Shown here piece by piece: positions 51,242 through 60,302 of a stretch of 64,000 nt of DNA. Within the stretch, counting starts at the first letter, position 1. Each line of letters opens with the position of its first letter. The notes beneath the pieces are model-generated. The model searched no databases and was not told the origin of the DNA. It saw only the letters and a list, made by a program, of their open reading frames with translations. Source of the DNA: Actinotalea caeni (GTDB lineage Bacteria; Actinomycetota; Actinomycetes; Actinomycetales; Beutenbergiaceae); the NCBI RefSeq assembly GCF_009733795.1, contig NZ_WNXX01000005.1, positions 179,296-243,295 on the forward strand, written 5' to 3'. The position numbers and the translations under genes are program-made.

Positions 51242-52495
51242 CTAGAAGGGCCAGAGCTTCTTGGCGCCCTCGACCAGCTTCTTCGGGCTGAACGACACGT
51301 CGACCTCGACGCCGAAGCCCACCCCGACCGAGAGCCCGAGGTCGAGCTTGACGCGCACCTCGTCGGAGGTGACCTTGACGTCCGCCTTCGCCTCGCCGCC
51401 GATACCCGCACGGACGTCGACGCCGCCGCTGCCCTTGACGCCCATGACCTCGACGCTGCCGTTGGCCTCGGCCTTGGCACCGGCGAAGCCCTCGACGCCG
51501 GCGTTGGCGGACACGCCGTCCAGCCCCACGTCGACACCCGCGTTGGCCTTCGCCTCCGCGCCGGCCATGCCCTTCACACCGACCTCGGTCGAGAGCGGAC
51601 CGGCGGTGTAGCCGGCCTTCGCCTGACCGGTGACGCCGGCCGAGGCCGACGCCGACGCCTGGGCGTGCAGACCGTCGAGACCGACCGAGGCCTGTGCCTT
51701 CGCGTCCGCCTGCGCACCGACGTTGATCCCTGCCTCGGCGTTGGCCTTGCCCCACGGGCCGTCGTAGTGGGCGCTGGCGTTGGCGTTGAACAGGTGCGCC
51801 TCGGCCTCGGCACCGGCTCCCATGTAGTAGTTGCCGTCGCGGAACGTCGTGCCGGACCACGAGGTCGCGTTCGCACCGGGGCCGTCCCAGCTCGCGCTCG
51901 ACCGCGTGCCGGCTGGCTCGCCGGGCGTCCAGGACGGCACCGGCAGCCAGGGGCGCGGCGCGATGACACCGACCAGGTCGGCGAGCATGTCGGTCTCGAC
52001 CTGGTCGAGGTCCTTCTGCAGCTGCTTAGCGCGCGACCACAGCCCATCGTTCTCGCTGACCAGCAGCGGGTCCGCGCGCCACCCCGTCAGCCCGCTCGGG
52101 TTGTCGGGCGTGCACACGGGCGCCGCGGTGTCGGCCGAGTCCGCTGCGAGCGCACGGGACCGGAAGGAGCGGATGTCGCTGCGCAGCGTGCTCGCACGCG
52201 TCTTGAGCGACGACAGCGTGGTCGCCGCCGAGCTGACGGCGGTCGAGAGCTTGCCCAGGTTGCTCGTGATCGTGCTCGACGGGTCGGTGATGCGCGGGAT
52301 CGACTGCCGCACCCCCAGCGCCTCGGGGGTGCTGTAGTTCTCCTCGTTGACGCCCTTCCAGGCGGTGACGACGGCCTCGGCCTTCGTCTCGAGCTTCTCG
52401 CCGGCGTCGCTGATCGACTCCGCGGCCGCCGAGAGCGACTCCGGGTCGCCCCCGATGGTCGGGACGTCGGCCGTGCTGATCATCGTGGCGGTCAT
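51242..52495 (-). CDS. WXG-motif protein with Ala/Gly-rich repetitive C-terminal half
   Basis: The 417-aa protein has an N-terminal helical domain of about 130 residues. WKG (Trp46-Gly48) lies between two helices (SAAAESISDAGEKLETKAEA; LGKLSTAVSSAATTLSSLKT), the layout of WXG100/LXG substrates of type VII secretion. A Pro/Trp-rich linker follows. Residues about 200-385 are then repetitive (AGAEAEAHLFNANASAH, NAGVEGFAGAKAEANGS) with alternating small and hydrophobic residues, suggesting beta strands. A Lys-rich end (FSPKKLVEGAKKLWPF) closes the protein. No signal peptide. Its start overlaps the stop of the preceding gene (ATGA). Toxin, adhesin or structural roles are all open. Confidence 0.6.
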   Translation of the reverse strand: MTATMISTADVPTIGGDPESLSAAAESISDAGEKLETKAEAVVTAWKGVNEENYSTPEALGVRQSIPRITDPSSTITSNLGKLSTAVSSAATTLSSLKTRASTLRSDIRSFRSRALAADSADTAAPVCTPDNPSGLTGWRADPLLVSENDGLWSRAKQLQKDLDQVETDMLADLVGVIAPRPWLPVPSWTPGEPAGTRSSASWDGPGANATSWSGTTFRDGNYYMGAGAEAEAHLFNANASAHYDGPWGKANAEAGINVGAQADAKAQASVGLDGLHAQASASASAGVTGQAKAGYTAGPLSTEVGVKGMAGAEAKANAGVDVGLDGVSANAGVEGFAGAKAEANGSVEVMGVKGSGGVDVRAGIGGEAKADVKVTSDEVRVKLDLGLSVGVGFGVEVDVSFSPKKLVEGAKKLWPF

Positions 52496-53262
52496 CGGGC
52501 ACCCCTCACCGACATCGACCCGGTCTGCGTCGAGTAGACGTCCTGGCCGTTGGTGCTCACGGCGTAGGAGCGTCCGCTCGCGTGCGACTCGTCACCGCCT
52601 CCTGGGCGGAAGGACGTCCCGTTGTAGTACGTGGTGGTGTCGGTGACCCCGTTGGAGGTGTGCTTCACGCTGTGCGTCGTCTCGCTGGAGTAGCGGCCCG
52701 TGGCGTTGTCGTACCCGAAGTCGTAACCGCGCGTGGTGGCCGTCGTCGAGCCGCCGCGGGTGCTGGAACGGGTGGTGCTCGTCGACTCGCCGGGGCCGCC
52801 GCGTTCCCGCGTCGTGGAGTAGGACGAGGAGTCCGAGCGGCCCTCCTCGCGCGACGGGAGCGAGCCGTTCACGCCCTCGGTGGTCTTCCCGAGCTTGTCG
52901 TTGATGGCGCCCTCGGCCATCGGCAGGATGCTGCCGTGCTCGAAGACGACCTTGTTCTCGAGAGCCCAGCTCTCGGCGACCATGTCGGCCGAGGCGTGCT
53001 CGTAGGTCTTCAGGCACTCCTGGAGCGAGGCCACGGCCCCGGCAGCGAAGGTGCTGACGGTCGCGATGTCCTCGACGTGCAGCTCGCGGAACGTCTTGAG
53101 CCGCTGCAGCGCGGTCTGGAACTCGGCGGGGAGCGCGGCCTCGGCGTCGCCGATCGCGTCGGTGACGGTGGTGCCGACCTTCGTCAGCTCGCCGACCGCG
53201 GTGGAGGTCTCGTTCGCGGCCTTGCTCGCGCTCGCGTGGTGGACCGAGTACTTCTCGCCCAC
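52492..53262 (-). CDS. Helical protein with Ser/Thr/Gly-rich tail, ESX-substrate-like
   Basis: The first gene of the module encodes 256 aa. Residues 1-110 form a helical region (HHASASKAANETSTAVGELT; PAEFQTALQRLKTFRELHVE; LQECLKTYEHASADMVAESW) similar in length to ESX/WXG partner proteins. The remainder is low complexity, rich in S, T, G, R and Y (STTRERGGPGESTSTTRSST). I chose the GTG at 53262 because GAGAGGAG lies just before it; a frame opens 12 codons earlier. A TAGGGT -10 box lies at 53302-53297. The stop overlaps the WXG-motif gene, so the two proteins are probably made in similar amounts and may pair. Confidence 0.55.
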   Translation of the reverse strand: MGEKYSVHHASASKAANETSTAVGELTKVGTTVTDAIGDAEAALPAEFQTALQRLKTFRELHVEDIATVSTFAAGAVASLQECLKTYEHASADMVAESWALENKVVFEHGSILPMAEGAINDKLGKTTEGVNGSLPSREEGRSDSSSYSTTRERGGPGESTSTTRSSTRGGSTTATTRGYDFGYDNATGRYSSETTHSVKHTSNGVTDTTTYYNGTSFRPGGGDESHASGRSYAVSTNGQDVYSTQTGSMSVRGAR

Positions 53263-53296
53263 GTCGCTCCTCTCCCCGATGGTCACGGCTCCGTTC

Positions 53297-53302
53297 ACCC
53301 TA
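53297..53302 (-). promoter_or_regulatory. Possible -10 element of the WXG module
   Basis: On the minus strand TAGGGT (53302-53297) lies about 35 bases before the chosen GTG. The transcript would begin near 53289 and include the strong GAGAGGAG site. A clear -35 element was not seen. Confidence 0.35.
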
Positions 53303-53365
53303 GGGGCGCGGCCGGGCCGCGGCGAGGGCAGAGGTCCCCATCCGCCTGGAGGGCGTTGCCGTCGG

Positions 53366-54583
53366 TCAGCGGCCGGGCAGGGCGAGCCGCATCGACCCGG
53401 AGACGTACAGCCGCGTGACGACGGCGCCGTCGAGCCAGGCCGTCAGCCGAGCCGCCTCCTCCTCGAGGGCGCGGCGCACCGCGGCCGGCAGGTCCTCGAG
53501 CAGGTGCAGGTGCACCCGGCCCTGGGGGTCCTGCATCCACGACCCGACGACGCGGCCGTCCCACCACGCGGTGGTGCCCGCGTTGCCCACCGAGTCGAAC
53601 AGCGCGTCGCGGTGCGGGCCCACGTAGAAGCCGCGCCCGCGCCAGCCCATGACGGTCGGGTCGAGCGTCGGCAGCAGCGCGACCCAGCCGTCGGGAGGCT
53701 CGACCGTGTCGAGGTCGTCGGGCAGCAGCCAGGCCGGCTCCGGCCCGCCGTCGGGCCCGCTGACCGTGACCGGGACGGCGTCCAGGTCGGCCAGCGCGGT
53801 GCGCACCGCTCCCAGGGTGTCGCCCAGCCACCAGCGCAGGTCGGCCTCGGTCCCGGGCCCGTAGGTGCGCAACCAGCCGCGCACGAGGCGTGCGTACGCC
53901 TCGCGCGCCGGTGCCGGGACGGCGGGCTCGCCCAGCCAGGCGACGGTCTCGCGCCAGCGCGGACGCGACTGCACCCAGTCCCCGGCGTTGCGCGAGCGCA
54001 GCACACGCCCGCGCTCGTTGAGCAGCCACAACAGCTGGGGCGCGACCGGCGTCGCCGCGCTCCACGCGCCGGTGCCGCGCGTGACGGAGACGTCGACCGC
54101 CGGCAGCAGCCTGCGCACCTCGGTGCTGCCCGCCTCCTGCTCGCGCAGCAGCGCGACGACGGCGTCCCCCATCTCGGCGAGCCACGCCTCGCCGTCGTCG
54201 GTCACCCCCGAGGCGAGCAGGTCCTTGACCAGCCGCGCGTGCAGGGCGCGCGCCTGCCGGGCCGCCACGCTCCCCCACACCGCGGGCAGCGTGCCGCGGT
54301 CGACGGCGAACAGGGTGCCGCGCATCGCGGTCTGCTTGACCAGGACGCGGTCGTCGTAGAGCGCGCGCTCGACGTCCTCGAGCGCGAGACCCGCGGACCG
54401 TGCCCACAGCGACAGGTGCACGGTCGCGGGCTCGGTCGCGTGCAACCCCACCATCGACGCCGCCGCGGTGACGACGTCGCCGAACCGGTGCCCGGGCGCG
54501 AGCCCGTGCCGTCGCCCGAGCCGCGCGCGCCGCTCGTCGTCGTCGACGTGCCGGACCGGGGCCGGCGCGGACCGGCGGCTCAC
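53366..54583 (-). CDS. Winged-helix DNA-binding protein of the AlkZ/AlkX superfamily
   Basis: The 405-aa protein belongs to the HTH_42 (AlkZ-like) superfamily, whose studied members are DNA glycosylases acting on alkylated or crosslinked bases. The N-terminal signature reads [18 protein letters not shown]; family members more often have GLQAQ-type motifs there. Also visible are [30 protein letters not shown] and a C-terminal winged-helix segment. The GTG at 54583 overlaps the mutM stop by 4 bp, so a joint DNA-repair function is likely. Activity cannot be assumed, because the glutamine pair proposed as catalytic in the family is replaced by HAT. Confidence 0.8.
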   Translation of the reverse strand: MSRRSAPAPVRHVDDDERRARLGRRHGLAPGHRFGDVVTAAASMVGLHATEPATVHLSLWARSAGLALEDVERALYDDRVLVKQTAMRGTLFAVDRGTLPAVWGSVAARQARALHARLVKDLLASGVTDDGEAWLAEMGDAVVALLREQEAGSTEVRRLLPAVDVSVTRGTGAWSAATPVAPQLLWLLNERGRVLRSRNAGDWVQSRPRWRETVAWLGEPAVPAPAREAYARLVRGWLRTYGPGTEADLRWWLGDTLGAVRTALADLDAVPVTVSGPDGGPEPAWLLPDDLDTVEPPDGWVALLPTLDPTVMGWRGRGFYVGPHRDALFDSVGNAGTTAWWDGRVVGSWMQDPQGRVHLHLLEDLPAAVRRALEEEAARLTAWLDGAVVTRLYVSGSMRLALPGR

Positions 54584-55521
54584 CGGCCGGTGCCCACCGG
54601 GCGCCGCTGGCACCGTGGGCAGCGGAATGAGGAGCGGTTCGCGAACGCCTCCCGCCGGATCGGGGTGCCGCACCGCTCGCACGGCCGGCCCTCGCGCCCG
54701 TAGACGTGCAGCGAGCGGTCGAAGTACCCGCTCGAGCCGTTGACGTCGACGTAGAGGGAGTCGAAGCTCGTGCCGCCCACGGCGAGCGCGGCGCTCATGA
54801 CCTCGGTGGCCGCCGCGAGCAGCGCCCGCACCCGCGGCGCGGGGAGCCGGTCACCCGGGCGCTCGTGGTGCAGTCGCGCGATCCACAGGGCCTCGTCGGC
54901 GTAGATGTTGCCGATGCCGGAGACCAGCTCCTGGTCGAGCAGCGCCCGCTTGACGCCGCGCGGCGACCGTCGGATGCGGCGCACCAGCGCCGCGCGGTCC
55001 TCGGTGCCCTCGGCCATCAGCGGGTCGAGCAGGTCGCGCGCGATGTGCGCGACCTCGACGGGCAGGGCGGGCTCGGCGGCCCGGTCGCCGGCGAACCCGC
55101 CGGGTCCGCCGTCGGGCGTCGGCACGAGGTCGGTGACGACGAGGTGGCCGAAGGTGCGCTGGTCGTGGAAGTCGACCAGACCGCCGTCGGCGAGCGTGAT
55201 GCGGACCCGCAGGTGCGGGTGGGGCTCGGGCGCGCCGGTCGGCAGCAGCATCTGGCCGCTCATGCCGAGGTGCACCAGCAGCGCCTCGTCGGTCGGGCCG
55301 CCGTCCTCGGCCAGCGGCAGCCACAGGAACTTGCCGCGTCGCACGGCCGCCGCGAAGGTGCGCCCGACCAGCCGGGCGCGCAGCTCGTCGGCGCCGCCGA
55401 GCTGACGGCGGGTGACGCGGGCGCCCAGCGGGCCGAGCACGTCGACGTCGGCGATCGGGCGGTCGAGCACGTGGCGCGCGAGGCCGGCGCGCACGGTCTC
55501 GACCTCAGGGAGCTCCGGCAC
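54580..55521 (-). CDS. mutM: Formamidopyrimidine-DNA glycosylase
   Basis: MutM/Fpg (313 aa) removes 8-oxoguanine and opened purines. Pro2 and Glu3 of the mature [13 protein letters not shown] start are the catalytic residues; [10 protein letters not shown] holds the conserved Lys. [11 protein letters not shown] forms the helix-two-turn-helix, and a zinc finger with CERCGTP and CPRC closes the protein. The GTG at 55521 overlaps the rnc 3' end by 17 bp. The AlkZ-like gene follows with a GTGA overlap. Confidence 0.96.
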   Translation of the reverse strand: MPELPEVETVRAGLARHVLDRPIADVDVLGPLGARVTRRQLGGADELRARLVGRTFAAAVRRGKFLWLPLAEDGGPTDEALLVHLGMSGQMLLPTGAPEPHPHLRVRITLADGGLVDFHDQRTFGHLVVTDLVPTPDGGPGGFAGDRAAEPALPVEVAHIARDLLDPLMAEGTEDRAALVRRIRRSPRGVKRALLDQELVSGIGNIYADEALWIARLHHERPGDRLPAPRVRALLAAATEVMSAALAVGGTSFDSLYVDVNGSSGYFDRSLHVYGREGRPCERCGTPIRREAFANRSSFRCPRCQRRPVGTGR

Positions 55522-56239
55522 CCTCGGTCCCGTCGGTCCCCTCGCCCTGCTGCAGCGCCTCGTAGGCGGCCGACGCCGCCTGCTGCTCGGCGATCTTCTT
55601 GCTCGTGCCCTCGCCCGTGCCCCAGGTGACCCCGTCGAGCACGAGGCGCGCGGTGAAGTAGCGCTCGTGGTCGGGCCCGGTGCCGTCGACGACGTAGGTC
55701 GGCACGCCGAGGCCGCGCTCGGCGGCGAGCTCCTGCACGCTGGTCTTCCAGTCGAGGCCGGCGCCGAGCCGTGACGCGGACTCCAGCGTCGGGCCCACCA
55801 GTCGCTCGACGACGCCGCGGGTCGGCTCCAGGCCGTGGGCGAGGTAGAGCGCCCCGATGATCGCCTCGAAGGTGTCGCAGAGGATCGAGTCCTTGTCGCG
55901 GCCACCGGTGGACAGCTCACCCTTGCCGAGCAGCACGTACTCGCCCAGGCCGAGCGTGCGCGCGATCTCGGCGAGCGCCCGCTGCGAGACCGAGGCCGCC
56001 CGCATCTTCGCCAGCTCGCCCTCGGTGCGGTCGGGCTGGCGGCGGTAGAGGTACTCGGTGACGACGAGCCCCACGACGGTGTCGCCGAGGAACTCGAGCC
56101 TCTCGTTGGTGGGGATGCCGCCGTGCTCGTGCGAGAAGCTGCGGTGCGTCAGCGCGAGCACGAGCAGGTCCGGGTCCAGCGTCAGCCCGAGGCGGTCGGT
56201 CAGCTCGGTGGCGGTCGCCTCGCTCACGTGGCCGCTCAC
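55505..56239 (-). CDS. rnc: Ribonuclease III
   Basis: RNase III (244 aa) cleaves double-stranded RNA in rRNA and mRNA processing. The signature [16 protein letters not shown] with metal-binding Glu and Asp is present, and [16 protein letters not shown] carries the second acidic set. A double-stranded RNA-binding domain follows ([32 protein letters not shown]). The GTG start overlaps the DUF177 stop by 4 bp. Confidence 0.96.
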   Translation of the reverse strand: MSGHVSEATATELTDRLGLTLDPDLLVLALTHRSFSHEHGGIPTNERLEFLGDTVVGLVVTEYLYRRQPDRTEGELAKMRAASVSQRALAEIARTLGLGEYVLLGKGELSTGGRDKDSILCDTFEAIIGALYLAHGLEPTRGVVERLVGPTLESASRLGAGLDWKTSVQELAAERGLGVPTYVVDGTGPDHERYFTARLVLDGVTWGTGEGTSKKIAEQQAASAAYEALQQGEGTDGTEGAGAP

Positions 56240-56838
56240 GCGCCACCCCGTCCGGCCCGGTCACCCTCCTCGGGGTCGTCCGGTGCGTCGTCGACGGTCT
56301 CCGCCTGGGACGCGAGCGCGCTCAGCGCCGCCCAGCGTGGGTCGAGGATCTCGTGCCCGTGCCCGGGCTCGGCGTCGTCGAGCCGCACCCCGCACTCCGA
56401 GCACAGGCCGGCGCAGCCGGGCGAGCACAGCGGCTGGAACGGCAGGGCCGGGACCAGCGCGTCGGTGACCGTCGCCTCGAGGTCGAGCAGGTCGCCGTCG
56501 AGCGTGGGCAGCGGGTCCTCCTCCTCGTCGGCCTCGCCGCGGCGCTCGTGCCGGCCGCCGCCGTAGGAGAACAGCTCGGTGAGGTCGACCGCGATCTCCT
56601 GCTCGACCGCGCGCAGGCAGCGCACGCACTCGCCGGTCGCGGTGGCGTGCGCCGTCCCGGTGACGAGCACGCCCTCGCTGACGGCCTCCAGGCGCAGGTC
56701 GAGCTCGATCGGGGACCCGGCCGCGACCGCGATCACCTCCGACCCGAACGGCTCGTGCGTGGTCACGTCCAGCTCGACCTGTCGCATCGAGCCCGGGCGT
56801 CGGCCCAGGTCGTGGGTGTTGACGACGAACCCGGCCAT
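56236..56838 (-). CDS. DUF177 (YceD-like) protein
   Basis: The 200-aa protein is the DUF177/YceD family member always found near rnc or rpmF. Landmarks are [20 protein letters not shown] and the C-terminal CxxxCxxxCxxC-like segment [15 protein letters not shown]. YceD has been linked to 23S rRNA accumulation. The ATG overlaps the sepIVA-like stop and the gene's own stop overlaps rnc. The usual rpmF gene between this gene and rnc is absent here, as in mycobacteria. Confidence 0.92.
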   Translation of the reverse strand: MAGFVVNTHDLGRRPGSMRQVELDVTTHEPFGSEVIAVAAGSPIELDLRLEAVSEGVLVTGTAHATATGECVRCLRAVEQEIAVDLTELFSYGGGRHERRGEADEEEDPLPTLDGDLLDLEATVTDALVPALPFQPLCSPGCAGLCSECGVRLDDAEPGHGHEILDPRWAALSALASQAETVDDAPDDPEEGDRAGRGGA

Positions 56839-57416
56839 CAGGACTCCTCCCCCTCCGTCGGGGCGGACGTGCGCTCGGCGCGCCCGACTCGCGGCGGCGG
56901 CGTCGCGGCGGCCGCCTCCTCGGCGAGCTTCGCCTTCTCGGCGCGGCCGCGGGCGCGCTCGACCAGCCGGGCGCGGCCGGCCGCCACCTGGTTGGTGATC
57001 GCGCCCAGGTCGATCTCGAACTGCGCGAGCTGGCGGTCGCAGTAGTCGTCCGCCTCGCGGGCGAGCCGCTCGGCCTGCTCGCGCGCCGCGGCGACGATCT
57101 CCTCGGCCCGCTGCTCGGCGGCGTGCACGACCGCCTGCTCCGAGACCAGGTGCTCGGCGCGTGCGCGCGCCTTCTCCAGGATCTTCGCCGCCTCGCGGCG
57201 GGCCCGGTCGAGCACCGCGTCGGCGTCGGCGATCAGCGTGTCCGCCTGCGAGATCTGGCTCGGCAGCACCGCCTTCGCCGACTCGATCAGCTCGAGCACC
57301 TCGGCCCGGTTGACCAGCGCGGACGCCGACATCGGCATCGCCCTCGCGCTGGTGACCAGGTCGGTCAGCTCGTCGAGGATCGCGACGAGCGACTCGCCGC
57401 CTCTCGCTTCGGTCAT
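56838..57416 (-). CDS. SepIVA-like coiled-coil cell-division protein
   Basis: The 192-aa protein is almost entirely helical with strong coiled-coil character (REAAKILEKARARAEHLVSE; AEEIVAAAREQAERLAREAD) and a Pro/charged tail. Its position between coaD and DUF177-rnc-fpg is the same as that of Rv2927c (SepIVA), a DivIVA-like septation factor of mycobacteria. The function is therefore inferred from synteny and architecture. Start and stop both overlap neighbouring genes by 3-4 bp. Confidence 0.78.
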   Translation of the reverse strand: MTEARGGESLVAILDELTDLVTSARAMPMSASALVNRAEVLELIESAKAVLPSQISQADTLIADADAVLDRARREAAKILEKARARAEHLVSEQAVVHAAEQRAEEIVAAAREQAERLAREADDYCDRQLAQFEIDLGAITNQVAAGRARLVERARGRAEKAKLAEEAAAATPPPRVGRAERTSAPTEGEES

Positions 57417-57907
57417 CGGCTCTCTCCCTGCGTGCTGAGGGCGTCGCGCACGGCCGCGGCGACGCCGTCGGGGACCAGGTCGTCGATGCGCCCGCCGTGG
57501 CGGGCGACGTCGCGGACCATCGACGACGCGATGTGCGCCAGCCCGGGGTCGCCGACGACGAACACCGTGTCGACGCCGCTGAGGTGACGGTTCATGAGCG
57601 CCATCGGGTGCTCGGCGTCGAAGTCGGCCCCACCGCGCAGCCCCTTGACGATCGCCGACGCGCCGACCTCCCGGCACAGGTCGGCCAGCAGCCCGGGCAT
57701 CCGGACCACGCGCACGCCCGGCTGGTCCGCGACCGCCCGGGCGAACAGCTCGACCCGCGTGTCGGCGTCCAGCAGCGGGGTCTTGCCGGCGTTGACGCCG
57801 ACCGCCACGACGACCTCGTCGAACATCGCGCGAGCGCGACGGACGACGTCGATGTGACCGAGGGTCACGGGGTCGAACGACCCTGGGCAGACAGCGACTC
57901 GCGCCAT
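57413..57907 (-). CDS. coaD: Phosphopantetheine adenylyltransferase
   Basis: CoaD (164 aa) makes dephospho-coenzyme A. The nucleotidyltransferase motif CPGSFDPVTLGHIDVV opens the protein; IVKGLRGGADFDAEHPMALM and IASSMVRDVARHGG complete the active site. Length is normal. rsmD, its usual upstream neighbour, lies 4.4 kb away across a sugar-acid cassette. The stop overlaps the sepIVA-like start (ATGA). Confidence 0.96.
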   Translation of the reverse strand: MARVAVCPGSFDPVTLGHIDVVRRARAMFDEVVVAVGVNAGKTPLLDADTRVELFARAVADQPGVRVVRMPGLLADLCREVGASAIVKGLRGGADFDAEHPMALMNRHLSGVDTVFVVGDPGLAHIASSMVRDVARHGGRIDDLVPDGVAAAVRDALSTQGESR

Positions 57908-57995
57908 GTCGCCAACCTATCGCGGCACCCGACCCCGACCGGCACCGGGAGGGGCAACGCGCGGCAACACCCGAGGGCCCCGCAGCCGGCCGACC

Positions 57996-58001
57996 TACCC
58001 T
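57996..58001 (+). promoter_or_regulatory. Possible -10 element of the UxaA-like gene
   Basis: TACCCT ends nine bases before the ATG at 58011. The ribosome-binding site is poor, so a leaderless or nearly leaderless mRNA is likely. Confidence 0.35.
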
Positions 58002-58010
58002 GGGGCGAAG

Positions 58011-59582
58011 ATGGCCACCACCCGTGATCAGGCACCCATGACACCGACCCCCCTGCAGGACGTCGCCCTGCTGCTGCGGCCCGACGACGACGTCGCGATC
58101 GCCACCCGCGACCTGGCCGCGGGCAGCGTGCTCGCGACCGGCACCGGCGAGGTCCTCCAGGTCGCCGTTGAGGTCCCGCGCGGCCACAAGCTCGCCGTCC
58201 GCGCCGTGCCGGCGGGCGCGCAGGTGCACAAGTACGGGCAGTCGATCGGGCTGGCCACGGCCGCGATCGCCCCCGGCGACCACGTGCACTCGCACAACCT
58301 CGGCATGGACACCGGCGACCGCGAGCACGAGTTCGGCACGGCGCGCGTCGTCCCGTCGTTCCCCGAGGGCCTGCCGCGCACGTTCCTCGGCTACCACCGC
58401 GCCGACGGCCGGGTCGGCACCCGCAACTACATCGGCGTCATCACCTCGGTCAACTGCTCGGCGAGCACGGCGAAGCTCATCGCCGACCAGTTCCGCGGCA
58501 TCGGCGTGCTGGACGACTACCCCAACGTCGACGGCGTGATGGCGCTCGCGCACACCTCGGGCTGCGGCCTGGTGTCCGGCTCCGACGGCGCCGAGCTGCT
58601 GCTGCGGACGCTGCGCGGCTACGCCCGGCACCCCAACCTCGGCGGCCTGCTCGTGCTCGGGCTCGGCTGCGAGATGGTGCCGGTGACGTCGCTCGTCGAG
58701 GGTCTCGAGCTGCCGCGCGGCATGCACGTGGAGACGATGACGATCCAGGACACCGGCGGCATCCGCGCGACCGTGCGGGCCGGCGTCGAGAAGATCCAGG
58801 CGATGCTGCCGGTCGTCAACGAGGCCCGGCGGGAGCCGGCCGACGTCGGCAACCTCGTGCTCGGCACGAACTGCGGCGGCTCGGACGGCTACTCGGGCAT
58901 CACCGCCAACCCAGCGCTCGGGCTGGCGTCGGACTGGCTCGTCGCCGCCGGTGGCACGTCGGTGCTCGCCGAGACCCCCGAGGTCTACGGCGCCGAGCAC
59001 CTGCTGACCCGCCGCGCGGTGTCGCCTGCGGTCGGCCAGAAGCTGCTCGACCGGCTGGAGTGGTGGAAGGAGTACACCGCGGCCGGCGGCGGCACGATGG
59101 ACAACAACCCCTCCCCCGGGAACAAGGCCGGTGGGCTCACCACGATCCTCGAGAAGTCGCTGGGTGCGGTCGCCAAGGGCGGCGCGGCCGAGCTGCGCGC
59201 CGTCTACGAGTACGCCGAGCCGATCACCGAGCGCGGGTTCGTGTTCATGGACACCCCGGGCTACGACCCGGTCTCGGTGACCGGCATCGTCGCGGGCGGC
59301 GCGACCGTCGTCGTCTTCACGACCGGCCGCGGCTCGGTCTTCGGGTGCAAGCCGACGCCGTCGATCAAGGTCGCGACCAACACGCCCATGTACGAGCGCA
59401 TGAGCGAGGACATGGACATCAACGCGGGGCGTGTCGTCGACGGCACCGCCACGCTCGAGCAGGTCGGGCGCGAGATCTACGAGCGCATCGTCGCGGTCGC
59501 CTCGGGCGAGCAGACGGTCAGCGAGGAGATGGACATCGGCCAGGAGGAGTTCATCCCCTGGCAGCTGGGCGCCGTCACCTGA
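58011..59582 (+). CDS. UxaA-family hydrolase (altronate/galactarate dehydratase type)
   Basis: The 523-aa protein combines a small SAF-type N-terminal domain (GHKLAVRAVPAGAQVHKYGQ) with the large UxaA catalytic domain: GYHRADGRVGTRNYIGVI, TSGCGLVSG, LGLGCEMV, GTNCGGSDGYSGITANPALG, GNKAGGLTTILEKSLG and GCKPTPSIKVATNT. The conserved cysteines probably bind iron. Members dehydrate altronate or galactarate to 2-keto-3-deoxy acids, which KDG kinase and KDPG aldolase could process. The full-length form with SAF domain supports a sugar-acid dehydratase rather than a regulator. Confidence 0.9.
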   Translation: MATTRDQAPMTPTPLQDVALLLRPDDDVAIATRDLAAGSVLATGTGEVLQVAVEVPRGHKLAVRAVPAGAQVHKYGQSIGLATAAIAPGDHVHSHNLGMDTGDREHEFGTARVVPSFPEGLPRTFLGYHRADGRVGTRNYIGVITSVNCSASTAKLIADQFRGIGVLDDYPNVDGVMALAHTSGCGLVSGSDGAELLLRTLRGYARHPNLGGLLVLGLGCEMVPVTSLVEGLELPRGMHVETMTIQDTGGIRATVRAGVEKIQAMLPVVNEARREPADVGNLVLGTNCGGSDGYSGITANPALGLASDWLVAAGGTSVLAETPEVYGAEHLLTRRAVSPAVGQKLLDRLEWWKEYTAAGGGTMDNNPSPGNKAGGLTTILEKSLGAVAKGGAAELRAVYEYAEPITERGFVFMDTPGYDPVSVTGIVAGGATVVVFTTGRGSVFGCKPTPSIKVATNTPMYERMSEDMDINAGRVVDGTATLEQVGREIYERIVAVASGEQTVSEEMDIGQEEFIPWQLGAVT

Positions 59583-59592
59583 GCCCGGCTCA
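59580..59592. terminator. Stop-codon palindrome between convergent UxaA and ThuA genes
   Basis: TGAGCC-C-GGCTCA spans both stop codons. The 6-bp arms are short. Terminator function is only suggested by position and by similar palindromes at other convergent junctions here. Confidence 0.35.
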
Positions 59593-60255
59593 GCCGAGCA
59601 GCCAGCCGACCTCGCGGCGCAGCAGCTCGGCGCGGACCTCGCCGTAGGCGGCGACGTCGTGGCCCAGGGTGTCGACGACGGCTCGCACCGCCTCGCCGTC
59701 CGGGCCCTCGGTGCACGCCCACACGATCGGGTGGACGGCGCCGTCGTGCTCGTGCGTGACGAGCGGGACGGCGCGCGGCCCGACGTCGAGGTGGGCGTAG
59801 CGCTCGTCGACGACCTCGAGCTCGCGCGGCAGCCCCGCGGTCACCGGGTGCGCGACGTCGGTCACCTGCACCCGGGCTGGGCCGAGCGGCGGGTGCATCG
59901 AGGTGCCGACGACCCAGCGGCCGCCGATGACGCCCGGCCAGCGCGGGTCGTCGTAGAAGGTGTTGGTCGCGGCGTGCAGCGCGAGCACCGGGCCGCCCGC
60001 GAGCGCGTGCTCGAGGACGGCGGCGCGCCACCTGCTCGCCGGCTCCTCCGGCGTGCCCGGCCGGGCGTCGCCGCCACCGCCGGCGTTGACGACCAGCAGT
60101 CGCGCCCGCTCGGGCTCGTCGGCGTCGGTGCCGCGCACCTGCACGCGCAGCCCGGCAGCGGCGAGCAGCTCGGCGACCCGCCGTGACGTGCCGCGGAAGT
60201 CGTGCCACGGGTCGGCGTACCGCCCCTCGCCGGAGAGGACCACTGCGTCGAGCAT
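59590..60255 (-). CDS. ThuA-like domain protein
   Basis: The 221-aa protein is a ThuA-like (trehalose utilisation/glutamine amidotransferase-like) fold: DAVVLSGEGRYADPWHDFRG, RLLVVNAGGGGD, GPVLALHAATNTFYDDPRW and GTSMHPPLGPARVQV. Such proteins accompany Gfo/Idh oxidoreductases in sugar-degradation clusters, where a disaccharide-processing role is proposed. The ATG at 60255 was chosen because it starts the domain, and a TAGGCT box lies 7 bases upstream on the minus strand. It shares a 26-bp operator with the divergent PmoA-like gene. Confidence 0.85.
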   Translation of the reverse strand: MLDAVVLSGEGRYADPWHDFRGTSRRVAELLAAAGLRVQVRGTDADEPERARLLVVNAGGGGDARPGTPEEPASRWRAAVLEHALAGGPVLALHAATNTFYDDPRWPGVIGGRWVVGTSMHPPLGPARVQVTDVAHPVTAGLPRELEVVDERYAHLDVGPRAVPLVTHEHDGAVHPIVWACTEGPDGEAVRAVVDTLGHDVAAYGEVRAELLRREVGWLLG

Positions 60256-60265
60256 GGGCCCCAGC

Positions 60266-60291
60266 CTAGGCGGTAAGCGATTACCGCCTAG
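60266..60291. promoter_or_regulatory. 26-bp palindromic LacI-type operator between divergent promoters
   Basis: CTAGGCGGTAA and TTACCGCCTAG are exact 11-bp arms around GCGA. The core GGTAAGCGATTACC has the CG-centred layout of LacI-family operators. Both outer ends form -10-like boxes: TAGACT (60289-60294, plus) 8 bases before one ATG, and TAGGCT (60268-60263, minus) 7 bases before the other. Confidence 0.8.
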
Positions 60292-60302
60292 ACTGGACGG
60301 CG

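Noticed and set aside
53263..53298. Start of the first WXG-module gene at the GTG at 53298
   Set aside because: That start has no ribosome-binding site and lies just about at the predicted -10 box, whereas the GTG at 53262 follows GAGAGGAG.
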